DNA from: Candidatus Borkfalkia faecipullorum
GTDB taxonomy: Bacteria; Bacillota; Clostridia; Christensenellales; Borkfalkiaceae
Direction: 5' to 3'
Length of the DNA stretch: 36,486 nucleotides
Assembly (NCBI GenBank): GCA_019114245.1
Contig: DXFX01000045.1
Coordinates: 1 to 36,486 of the forward strand
Shown here piece after piece: positions 1 through 7,468 of the stretch (position 1 is its first letter; the number at the start of each line of letters is the position of its first letter). A program made the position numbers and the translations under genes. The notes below the pieces were generated by a model. That model made no database searches. It saw only the letters and a list, made by a program, of their open reading frames with translations, and had not been told where the DNA came from.

Positions 1-23
1 GAACCTGCTTGATTACTAACTTC

Positions 24-3000
24 TTAATCCGTAAGCGGCTTATGCCGCTTTTTTGTCGTGCTCTTTTTTTCTCCAAAAATTTTTATAATTCTTTCTCTTT
101 TTTTGCTTGACTTTTCAATAGTTAGCTCCTTCTCCTCTTCCAGAGCCAGCCAGATCTTCAGGGAATCATCCTCGTTTCCGATGTTTGCGTTGCCGCTTAC
201 ATACTGGAAAAAGACGTACTTGCGGAACAGGAACCTGCCCTGGATGTCGGAAAAGACACCCAGTTCGGACAGTTCGAGCAACAGATTGCGGTATTGCTCC
301 TCGTCGAGATTTCTCAGCTCGGGCGCATACTTGCCCATTTCCATGACCTCGCGGACGCTGTACCCGCCCGGCTTGTAACCCTCTATGTACAGCCTGCACA
401 TGGCCAGAGCGATCTTGCCATACTGATTTTCCGAATCGACGTCAAGCGTCATCATGAAGCGCTCTTTGATAAATCCGTTGACCTTGGACTTTTGCAGTGC
501 ATCGCGGATGTCACTCTGCTGAATGACGTAAGGCAGCGTTCCCTTTTCCTTGACTTTGTCGGAAAGAACATTGACAAGATCGCTGCAGAAAAAGTGCATA
601 ACGCCCGGATAATAATTGGTGTGAGAGAGAATGACGGAAAGCAGTCCCTCGTTTTCAAAGACATACCCCAGGTACTGCAGGGGCAGTGTGACCATCTGTT
701 TTGCCTCTCCCGACGTGAACGGTTTGATGACACATGCGTCGCCCAGCTGTGCGAGGAAAGAATTGTTTTCATGCCGCTGGCGGGACACGTTGTGCAGACC
801 CGCGAGGACAAACTTGAAGCGGTTGGGCATACGGTCGCGCAGTTCCTTGAGGACCTTCAGCACTTCGTAACCGTTTTGTTTGTCCGTCTTGAGAAATTCG
901 TTCGTCTCGTCGATAAAGAGGATGAGCGATTCAAACTCGTCCGCTTCCAGCGCTTTTCTCACAATGGGCGCAAAATCCTGCCAACTCTCCCCTTTCTTTT
1001 TGATCCAGCCGTTTTCGTACAGCCTTCCCAAAATCTGGGTGAGGGTAGCGCGGGGATCCGACCCCGCCTCGGGTATGTACAGCGCGTACTTTTTGTCACC
1101 CGTGTGGTTGCAGATGCTTTCCGCACGCCTGAGCAGGGCGGATTTACCAAGCTGGCGTCCGCCGTACACGAGGCAGGTGTTGTCCTCAAAGGAAGAGATG
1201 CGCGCGCATTCGGAAACCCTTCCGAAAAACATCTCTTCGGGGACCTGTCCCGCGCCGTTGGCAATGTAGGGATTGCAGAAGGTGTACGGGAGCGCGCACT
1301 TCAGCAGCGCTTCCTGACGGGATTCCTTCCGCACGCCGGACAGGTACAGCAAAAGGGCGCGGTCGATGAGGAGGACGGTTTTCTGGCTGACGCTTGCCCT
1401 GAGCTCCTTGGCCAGGCGCTTGCGTTCCTCCCCTTCCAAAAAACTGTCCAGAACAAAAATGACGGTATTGCCGAGGTCCCTGTCGATGCTGACAAGGAGA
1501 GAGGAAATGTCCTTTGCCTTTTTCTTGCCCGCAACGGAAACAAAGGAGACTTCGCGCAGATTTGTCCCGAATTTTGCAAACGGGTGCTGATAAACGGTCT
1601 TATTTTTTTCCACCGAACGCAGCGAAACGGAAAAGATCCCTCCGTTGTCCAGTCCTTTTTTCTTTTTGAAATAGCTGCCTTCCGTGGTATAGAAGCCGAA
1701 TTGCGCCAGAAAATCGCGCACTGCTTCCGCCAAGGGAAGCCTGCCCGTCACCGAAGCGAAACTGTTGACGAGAGACAGCGCTTCCTTCCTTGCCCCGGCA
1801 GGAAACTCCCCGCTGACGGCGAGAATTTCATCCAAAGGCGGCAGAGGCTTGCCGTGCCTCCTCTTCCCCGGAGCGGAATCGCTGTAGTCTTTTACCAGGG
1901 TATCGAGGGAATTTTCGTATTCCTTGCACGTTTTGCGCAAGGTCTCAAACTTATCCAGAAATTCCCCGAAATAATCGTAATCGTCCAGATTTTTCTTTTC
2001 GATCTTCTTTTCTCCGCTCAGGGCGCGGTTGAGATACTCTTCGGCGACCGAAAGCGCACGGTCGTCCAGCATTTTCCCGATCTCGTCGAGGATGGGATAC
2101 TCTTCCCGATCCGCTTCCTTGGCAAAGGCATTCACGCGGTCGAGCAGATCGCTGTACCTGACCTGAGAGAATTCATCCAGCTGCCTGCGCATCATGGCAT
2201 AAGCCTTTCTGCACAGGCCGAAATTGCCGCGCAAGCGGATGTTTGCCAGCGCTTGCCATAAAATGTTCAGCGCATTTTCCTTGTCGATCTCGTCGATGCG
2301 GCCGTACATATAGGCGAACTCGTAATCGCCTTCCAGCTGTCTTGCGAGGTCTTCATCCTGCTTTTCGGCATTTGTTTCATCTGCGGTCTGTTCGGGAGAC
2401 AGTCCCTCTTCTCCTGCGAGACACTTTGCAAAACCGTAATCGTCCTGCCCGCAGAAATCCTGAACGGAAAGAGGCTGTTCCATTGCGTCGCGCAGATGCC
2501 ACAGGACCCTGCGCCACAGCTCGAAACCGCCGATCCTGACGCTCTCTTCCTCCAGGACGGGAGCCCCTTGTGTCTCCGGATCGGGTTCCACCCAATCCGA
2601 ACGGAAAAACTCCTTTCGATAAGAGTTTATCGGCTCGCGGTTATTGAGCAAATCGATCAGATCGCGCGCGGTTTTTTCTACAAACGCCGCTTCCGTACCC
2701 GTCTCCTGTTCCGCGCTCTCTGCCGCCTTTTTAAGGCAGCGCTCCAGCCTGTTTTTGTATTGCAAAACGTCCTCCGACGTCTTTGCGTCCGCAGGGGCGT
2801 CGAAAGTCATCACCCAACGGCTGATCAGTTCAAGGCGCTCTCTCAGGCGGTTGGAATAGGTACTGCGAAGATTTCCCTGCAGAGGATTTTTCTTGAATGC
2901 CTTTGTCTGTTCACCCCACTGTTCGTTGAGCACTTCCAGAATGCGGTCGTCACTCAATTCCCCGTCCGTAAAAAATCTCGTGCAGACGAGGTAAGCCTCT

Positions 3001-5495
3001 TCAAGCTGATCTGTGCGATTTTCCGCAACGATCTTCAGGGCACGGTACACGTCGCTTCCCTCTCCGTATAAAGACTGCTGCAGTTTTGAAAAACTTTGCC
3101 CTTCCTTGGCCTTGAGCTTTTGATTGCACAGCGCCTCTGCCTGTTTCCTGATCTCTTCCCCTATTTTCCTGCGATTTTCCTCGCCGCCGAGCTTCATCAG
3201 CTTCTTTTCGGTAAATCCTTCCTGGTGCTTGTCCGTAAATTCGTAGAGTTCGTGAAGGGCATCCTTCATGTCCTTGAATTTTTCCCACTGGTCAGAATAT
3301 GCACCCAGCATGGGCTTAACGTCCGCCTTCAAAAGATAATACTCGGAGGGATCGGGGCGCAGCAACGCGCGCATCTCCGAACAGACTTTCCCGTAAAAGC
3401 TGCCCGTATCCTGCAGATCGGCAAACAGGTCCTGGATTTTGCTCTGCCTGTACTGAGGCTTCCCCTTCAGCGTATCACCGCAGGCGAGGGAATACTGTTT
3501 GAACCTCTCCGCATAAGCAGGATCCTTCTCTTTCAGGGCATACATCAGCAACAGCGCCGCCGAATACCTCCTCTCCTGCAGAAGTCGTTCGGCAAAATCC
3601 AAAAATTTTCCTTTCTCCCGCGACGGATCCTCCGCGGACAGTGCCGCAGCCGCTTTGCACAAGTCACAAAATTCTTCTGCCGTTTGCTCTCCCGTCACAG
3701 AATTGCCGACCGCATCCGCCGAATGCCTTTCCTCCGTTGTGGCGGCCTTCCTCTCCCGTTTTACGCTTTCCGCAGGTTCCTCGGCTGCAGCGGTCTCTTC
3801 CGCAGGTTCCTCGGCTGCGGCAACCTCTTCCGCAGATTCTTCAGCCGCGACAATTTCTTCCGCAGGTTCCTCGGCTGCGGCAGTCTCTTCCGCAGGTTCT
3901 TCAGCCGCGACAATTTCTTCCGCAGGTTCTTCAGCGGAAACGGCTGTTTCCGCCTGCACGGGAGCATCCCCGAAGAAAGACCGGACGTATCCGATCGCCG
4001 CCGCACTGAGCTGTTCCATATTGTTGCAGTAAACGTCTTGTGCAACTGTAAAACCTGTGAGTTTGCTCCTGTAATATTCTTTTGCAGCCTTTTCATCTTC
4101 TGCCAAAACAAAGATCGCCTTGGACGTTTTTACCTCTTCTTTGTTCAGAAAATCGAACAGGGTATCTCCTCCGTACCCTGTATCTGTCAGAGCGATGTTG
4201 GGGAAAAACAGAAGCTCTGCACAATCTCCCTTTTCTTTTTCGCTGAAAAAAGCGCAGACAGCCGAATCTTTGCATATAATGGCGCTCGCGCGGGAGCCGT
4301 CCTTCCCGAGGCAGTTCTCTGTCTCCTGTATGACCTTTTCCAAAAAGCTGGAACAGCTTACATATTGCTCCCATTCGGCCTGCGTGGCGGGGGAAGAGAT
4401 CGGGGAAATTTTTTTCGTCATGAAAAGCTTTTCACAGCACATCTGCTGTCTGAGAAGCCCCGCTCCCTTGGCGGAGAGAAAGAGAAAGGCATCCTCTTCC
4501 CGCCCTTCCGGATACACTCTTTCCAAAAAACCTTTGGGCTGAAGAAAAGACAGCGCTGCTTTTTCATGATCCTCTCGTATCTCCGTTTCCTTTAGGCAAC
4601 CCTGTAAAACCATCCTTTGCAAAAAGAGAGCAACCGACTTTGTCATGTTTTTTTTCATCAGCGTCCCGATAAAATCCTTGGCGCCCTTGAATGCAAATGT
4701 TTCTTCCTTTTGCTTTACCAAAGGGATCTGTTTTTCCAAAACACGTACGCCCGCGGGGACAGACGTTCTCTCTTCTTCCGCGCTTTCCCCCTGCTGCTCC
4801 TCTTGCAGGACGGTTTTCTCCTGCAACGTTTCCTGCAAGGCGGTTGTCTCCTGCCGAACTTTCTTCTGCGGAACCGCTGTTTTCTCTTCCGCCATCACTT
4901 CTTTTGCGGCGGAAGTCAAATTTTCGACTGCGGCATCCGAATGTCCGGGTTGCGTTTCTTCCTCTTTACGGATAAACAATTTGCCCCTCATGGCAGCAAC
5001 GACGATCTCGCTGTCAAAAAAGCCGTCGATGTCATCCAACAGGGATTCGTCCCGTTCTTCCGCATACAAAAAGGCGGAACGATAGGGTCTGACCTGCTCT
5101 TCCGTCATTTCCATCATCTGCCCGTCCGAATAAGAGCGGATCTTTGCCTGCTCCTTTTCCAGTGCGATCTCGGCCTTTTCGCGATCGGTGTACAGGCGCA
5201 GAAAATCTGAAAGCACCTTTTTTACTCGCAAAAGCGTCTCTTCGTCTCTCTTTTTCTCATACTCTGCCAACGCCTGCCGCATTTCGGCAACGGAATCAAC
5301 TTCATACCCCTCATTCCGAAACATTTCCTCACAGTCTTTTTGCAGCACTTGTACTGTTTCCAATCCGCAAAGCATTTGCTGAACGGTTACAGAGGAAAGC
5401 AGTTTCTCCTCCTGAATCTCACGTGAAATTTCTCCCGCACATACACGCAGTTTTTCCATCTCCGCGATCAGTTCTTTCAACAATTTTTTTTGCAT
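24..5495 (-). CDS. Giant multidomain P-loop ATPase (STAND/AAA-like), 1823 aa, function unknown
   Basis: The gene is not recognised by name. The N-terminal ~250 residues are charged and probably coiled coil. A winged-helix-like segment (about 260-345) is followed by an alpha/beta segment to about 510, a Glu/Pro/Ala repeat (516-575) and a long, mostly helical middle (about 600-1250). Next come a conserved-looking alpha/beta block (about 1250-1420) and the ATPase. The ATPase has Walker A GGRQLGKSALL (Lys1451), Walker B LILFIDE (Asp1529, Glu1530) and a sensor-like strand FKFVLAGLHN. The lead-in VPEEMFFGR just before Walker A is typical of STAND-like ATPases. The C-terminal ~120 residues may be another winged helix, with a lysine-rich tail. 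The ATG at 5495 was chosen because AGGAGGGGG precedes it and the upstream in-frame start at 5552 lies in the -35 box. The gene is monocistronic and visibly less GC-rich than the cobalamin genes. A conflict, defence or signalling role is possible but unproven. Confidence 0.9.
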   Translation of the reverse strand: MQKKLLKELIAEMEKLRVCAGEISREIQEEKLLSSVTVQQMLCGLETVQVLQKDCEEMFRNEGYEVDSVAEMRQALAEYEKKRDEETLLRVKKVLSDFLRLYTDREKAEIALEKEQAKIRSYSDGQMMEMTEEQVRPYRSAFLYAEERDESLLDDIDGFFDSEIVVAAMRGKLFIRKEEETQPGHSDAAVENLTSAAKEVMAEEKTAVPQKKVRQETTALQETLQEKTVLQEEQQGESAEEERTSVPAGVRVLEKQIPLVKQKEETFAFKGAKDFIGTLMKKNMTKSVALFLQRMVLQGCLKETEIREDHEKAALSFLQPKGFLERVYPEGREEDAFLFLSAKGAGLLRQQMCCEKLFMTKKISPISSPATQAEWEQYVSCSSFLEKVIQETENCLGKDGSRASAIICKDSAVCAFFSEKEKGDCAELLFFPNIALTDTGYGGDTLFDFLNKEEVKTSKAIFVLAEDEKAAKEYYRSKLTGFTVAQDVYCNNMEQLSAAAIGYVRSFFGDAPVQAETAVSAEEPAEEIVAAEEPAEETAAAEEPAEEIVAAEESAEEVAAAEEPAEETAAAEEPAESVKRERKAATTEERHSADAVGNSVTGEQTAEEFCDLCKAAAALSAEDPSREKGKFLDFAERLLQERRYSAALLLMYALKEKDPAYAERFKQYSLACGDTLKGKPQYRQSKIQDLFADLQDTGSFYGKVCSEMRALLRPDPSEYYLLKADVKPMLGAYSDQWEKFKDMKDALHELYEFTDKHQEGFTEKKLMKLGGEENRRKIGEEIRKQAEALCNQKLKAKEGQSFSKLQQSLYGEGSDVYRALKIVAENRTDQLEEAYLVCTRFFTDGELSDDRILEVLNEQWGEQTKAFKKNPLQGNLRSTYSNRLRERLELISRWVMTFDAPADAKTSEDVLQYKNRLERCLKKAAESAEQETGTEAAFVEKTARDLIDLLNNREPINSYRKEFFRSDWVEPDPETQGAPVLEEESVRIGGFELWRRVLWHLRDAMEQPLSVQDFCGQDDYGFAKCLAGEEGLSPEQTADETNAEKQDEDLARQLEGDYEFAYMYGRIDEIDKENALNILWQALANIRLRGNFGLCRKAYAMMRRQLDEFSQVRYSDLLDRVNAFAKEADREEYPILDEIGKMLDDRALSVAEEYLNRALSGEKKIEKKNLDDYDYFGEFLDKFETLRKTCKEYENSLDTLVKDYSDSAPGKRRHGKPLPPLDEILAVSGEFPAGARKEALSLVNSFASVTGRLPLAEAVRDFLAQFGFYTTEGSYFKKKKGLDNGGIFSVSLRSVEKNKTVYQHPFAKFGTNLREVSFVSVAGKKKAKDISSLLVSIDRDLGNTVIFVLDSFLEGEERKRLAKELRASVSQKTVLLIDRALLLYLSGVRKESRQEALLKCALPYTFCNPYIANGAGQVPEEMFFGRVSECARISSFEDNTCLVYGGRQLGKSALLRRAESICNHTGDKKYALYIPEAGSDPRATLTQILGRLYENGWIKKKGESWQDFAPIVRKALEADEFESLILFIDETNEFLKTDKQNGYEVLKVLKELRDRMPNRFKFVLAGLHNVSRQRHENNSFLAQLGDACVIKPFTSGEAKQMVTLPLQYLGYVFENEGLLSVILSHTNYYPGVMHFFCSDLVNVLSDKVKEKGTLPYVIQQSDIRDALQKSKVNGFIKERFMMTLDVDSENQYGKIALAMCRLYIEGYKPGGYSVREVMEMGKYAPELRNLDEEQYRNLLLELSELGVFSDIQGRFLFRKYVFFQYVSGNANIGNEDDSLKIWLALEEEKELTIEKSSKKRERIIKIFGEKKSTTKKRHKPLTD
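33..54 (+). terminator. Intrinsic terminator of a plus-strand gene lying left of the window
   Basis: A 7-bp stem (33-39 with 44-50, AAGCGGC/GCCGCTT) and a 4-base loop are followed by a run of T on the plus strand. On the minus strand there is no T-run after the stem, so it fits a convergent plus-strand transcript coming from outside the window. It lies inside the last codons of the giant ATPase gene. Confidence 0.55.
3771..3950 (-). repeat. Six tandem copies of a 30-bp in-frame repeat in the giant ATPase gene
   Basis: Six consecutive 30-bp units begin at 3771, 3801, 3831, 3861, 3891 and 3921; the last is the most diverged. Each encodes ten residues of the pattern EEPAEE-(T/I/V)-(A/V)-AA, giving an acidic, Ala/Pro-rich linker at residues 516-575. 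The units differ by scattered substitutions and stay in frame, so copy number could change by slippage without breaking the protein. Confidence 0.9.
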
Positions 5496-5523
5496 CAAAC
5501 CCCCTCCTTTCTTTTTCCATTTC

Positions 5524-5552
5524 ATTTTAACATACTCTGACCTGCCTTTCAA
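5524..5552 (-). promoter_or_regulatory. Vegetative promoter of the giant ATPase gene
   Basis: On the minus strand there is a TTGAAA -35 box (5547-5552), a 17-bp spacer and a TAAAAT -10 box (5524-5529) preceded by TGT, which makes an extended -10. It lies between the terminator of the upstream gene and the ribosome binding site of the ATPase gene, so that gene is transcribed on its own. Confidence 0.75.
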
Positions 5553-5560
5553 GCCTTTTG

Positions 5561-5592
5561 AAAAAAATGATGCGGCTTGAAAAGCCGCATCA
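5561..5592 (-). terminator. Intrinsic terminator after the zinc-ribbon gene
   Basis: A perfect 11-bp stem (5568-5578 with 5582-5592) with a 3-base loop is followed on the minus strand by seven T. It begins four bases after the TAA stop at 5596. Confidence 0.9.
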
Positions 5593-5595
5593 ATC

Positions 5596-6078
5596 TTATC
5601 TTTTTATTTTGGCAAGCTGCTCGCGCGTGAGATATACGGGCCTTTGCTTTGCACCGCGGAATCTCCCTACAAATTTGTTTTCTTCCATCCATTCGATGAT
5701 ATGCCCCGCCTTTGCATAACCCAAGCCCAGCGCCCTCTGCAGCAGGGAAATGGACAAAAACTTCTGCCCGACAACATATTCCAGAGCCTTCCAATGATCT
5801 TCGTCCGGGACGACCACCGCGGCAAGCTCCTCGTCCGTCAATACGGGCGCGGGCTCGTCCTCCGTTTCCGTGACAGGGGCAAACTCCACCCTCCGCTTGC
5901 TCGCAAATTCGGCGGGCTTCAGCTTTTCCGCAAATTCCACCGTCAGCTTTGCCACGCCGTACGGGAGGACGATCTTCATTTCCGCCCCGTCCATCATCCG
6001 CTCCGCGCCGCATTTCGGGCAGAACCTGTCCTTTTCCTGCATCACGTTTCCGCACTTCTCACAAAAGTAAATCTCCAT
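5596..6078 (-). CDS. Zinc-ribbon protein with a C-terminal FtsK-gamma-like winged helix, 160 aa
   Basis: The N-terminus is a zinc ribbon with two CxxC pairs (Cys6/Cys9 and Cys20/Cys23). Residues about 35-90 are a charged linker with no domain I recognise. The last ~65 residues resemble the gamma domain of FtsK/SpoIIIE DNA translocases. They carry the run FLSISLLQRALGLGYAKAG, then an IIEWMEE helix and a wing ending in RPVYLT. In FtsK this domain recognises short polar DNA motifs, so DNA binding is likely here, but there is no translocase motor and the target is unknown. GGAG precedes the ATG. The gene follows the oxidoreductase operon after a terminator, and no clear promoter fits between, so it may depend on read-through or on a weak promoter inside the hairpin region. 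Confidence 0.85.
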   Translation of the reverse strand: MEIYFCEKCGNVMQEKDRFCPKCGAERMMDGAEMKIVLPYGVAKLTVEFAEKLKPAEFASKRRVEFAPVTETEDEPAPVLTDEELAAVVVPDEDHWKALEYVVGQKFLSISLLQRALGLGYAKAGHIIEWMEENKFVGRFRGAKQRPVYLTREQLAKIKR

Positions 6079-6103
6079 ATTTTTGTCTCCTTTTTTAGTT
6101 TAT

Positions 6104-6160
6104 AAAAATCGGAAATGCCGCAAAAACAGCGATACGTACTGCATTTTTACGGCATTTTCC
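6104..6160 (-). terminator. Intrinsic terminator of the 2-oxoacid oxidoreductase operon
   Basis: A long imperfect hairpin pairs 6111-6131 with 6139-6160; its core is GGAAATGCCG against CGGCATTTTCC. On the minus strand it is followed by five T (complement of 6104-6108). It starts 14 bases after the stop of the gamma-subunit gene. Confidence 0.75.
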
Positions 6161-6174
6161 AAAAAGACACGATT

Positions 6175-6714
6175 TTATTTCAACCCCTCGAAAAACTTTT
6201 TGCCGGCCAAAAACGCCCTCTCGTTGGTCTCGCAGATGCCGGGCTTTGAAACAAATTTTTCGTGCAGGCAGTTGATGATGCTCCTTTCTTTGACCAATCC
6301 CGTCGCGCAAACGAGCACGGCCAGCGCGACCATGTTTGCCGCGCGCCTGTCCCCCGCCTCGATGGCGAGGTCCGCCATTGGAACGTCGTACACGGTGACG
6401 TCCTGTCTGCCCGCGTACGAATCGGAAATAGAGCCGTTGACGATGATAATTCCGCCGCTCTTCACGCGCGGTGCGAATTTATGAAAACTGGGCGCGTTGA
6501 GCGCAATGAGCACGTCGGGCGTGTTGCACAGGGGGGAGGCGATCTCCTCCTCCGAGATGATGACCGAACAATTTGCCGTGCCGCCGCGCATTTCCGGGCC
6601 GTAGGCGGGGAGATAAGAGACTTCCTTCCCCTCGTGCAGGCCGCTTTCGGCGAGAAATCTGCCCGCGCTGAGCACTCCCTGACCGCCCTGTCCTGCCAAT
6701 AAGATACGAACCAT
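6175..6714 (-). CDS. korC: 2-oxoacid:ferredoxin oxidoreductase, gamma subunit
   Basis: This 179-aa protein is the gamma subunit (POR_N/gamma family) of a four-subunit 2-oxoacid:ferredoxin oxidoreductase, which oxidatively decarboxylates a 2-oxo acid to an acyl-CoA and reduces ferredoxin. The glycine-rich opening ILLAGQGGQGVLSAGR and the segment SYLPAYGPEMRGG are characteristic. The length matches stand-alone gamma subunits. The ATG at 6714 is one base after the beta-subunit stop, with GGGGGAGG inside the end of the beta gene, so translation is coupled. The substrate cannot be told from this subunit: 2-oxoglutarate and branched-chain 2-oxo acids are the usual choices for this subunit arrangement. 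Confidence 0.93.
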   Translation of the reverse strand: MVRILLAGQGGQGVLSAGRFLAESGLHEGKEVSYLPAYGPEMRGGTANCSVIISEEEIASPLCNTPDVLIALNAPSFHKFAPRVKSGGIIIVNGSISDSYAGRQDVTVYDVPMADLAIEAGDRRAANMVALAVLVCATGLVKERSIINCLHEKFVSKPGICETNERAFLAGKKFFEGLK

Positions 6715-6715
6715 A

Positions 6716-7468
6716 TTATTCCTCCCCCCTTTCGGCAGATTTGTCGCGGTACACGCCGAGCGGGAAAGTTTTTGTGCATTCCTCGCCCATGAAACGGAGC
6801 GCATCCACCGGCTGCATATGCCAGTTGGTGGGACAGGAGACCAGCACTTCCACAAAGGTATAGCCCCGCCCTTCCGACTGGAAACGGAGCGCCTTTTTGA
6901 TGGCCTTTTTGGCGGCGAGGACGTGCTTTACGTCGTGCGTGGAGACGCGCTCGATATAATAAGGCGCGTCCAGCGTGGCGAGCAGTTCGCACACGCGGAT
7001 GGGATAACCGTTGACGGCGGGATCGCGCCCGTTCTGGCAGGTGGTGGCCTTTTGCCCGATGAGGGTGGTGGGCGCCATCTGCCCGCCCGTCATGCCGTAA
7101 ATGCTGTTGTTGATAAAGATGATGGTGATATTTTCGCCGCGCGCCGCCGCATGGACCGTTTCCGCCATACCGATGGAGGCGAGGTCGCCGTCCCCCTGGT
7201 AGACGAACACCGTCCTGTCGGGCAGACAGCGTTTGATGCCCGTCGCCACGGCGGGCGCCCTGCCGTGCGCCGCTTCCTGCATATCGCAGTTGAAATAATC
7301 GTACGCAAACACCGCGCACCCCACGGGCGCGATGCCGATGCACTTATCCTGCAAGCCCAGCTCTTCGATGCTCTCCGCAACCAGCCGATGCACGATCCCG
7401 TGCGTGCAGCCGGGGCAATAATGCATATGCGCGTCGGTGAGCATTTTTGTCTTTTCAAATACTTTCAT
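6716..7468 (-). CDS. korB: 2-oxoacid:ferredoxin oxidoreductase, beta (thiamine diphosphate) subunit
   Basis: The 250-aa beta subunit binds thiamine diphosphate. CPGCTHG (from Cys18) is the usual N-terminal motif. QGDGDLASIG followed about 25 residues later by NNSIYGMTGGQ forms the Mg/thiamine diphosphate site. The protein works as a complex with the alpha, gamma and ferredoxin-like subunits encoded around it. The ATG at 7468 overlaps the alpha-subunit stop as ATGA, and GGAGGAAG lies upstream in the alpha gene. In-frame sequence upstream of this ATG belongs to the alpha coding region and does not resemble the family. Confidence 0.95.
   Translation of the reverse strand: MKVFEKTKMLTDAHMHYCPGCTHGIVHRLVAESIEELGLQDKCIGIAPVGCAVFAYDYFNCDMQEAAHGRAPAVATGIKRCLPDRTVFVYQGDGDLASIGMAETVHAAARGENITIIFINNSIYGMTGGQMAPTTLIGQKATTCQNGRDPAVNGYPIRVCELLATLDAPYYIERVSTHDVKHVLAAKKAIKKALRFQSEGRGYTFVEVLVSCPTNWHMQPVDALRFMGEECTKTFPLGVYRDKSAERGEE

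Noticed and set aside
294..2261. Plus-strand open frame of over 600 codons inside the giant ATPase gene
   Set aside because: No ribosome binding site or promoter, no recognisable domain, and it lies opposite the Walker A and B coding sequence.
3771..3950. Possible CRISPR-like repeat array
   Set aside because: The 30-bp units are directly adjacent with no spacers, keep the reading frame and encode a regular peptide.
5496..5552. Upstream start for the giant ATPase
   Set aside because: The ATG at 5552 overlaps the -35 box, and the extra residues come from promoter and ribosome-binding-site sequence.
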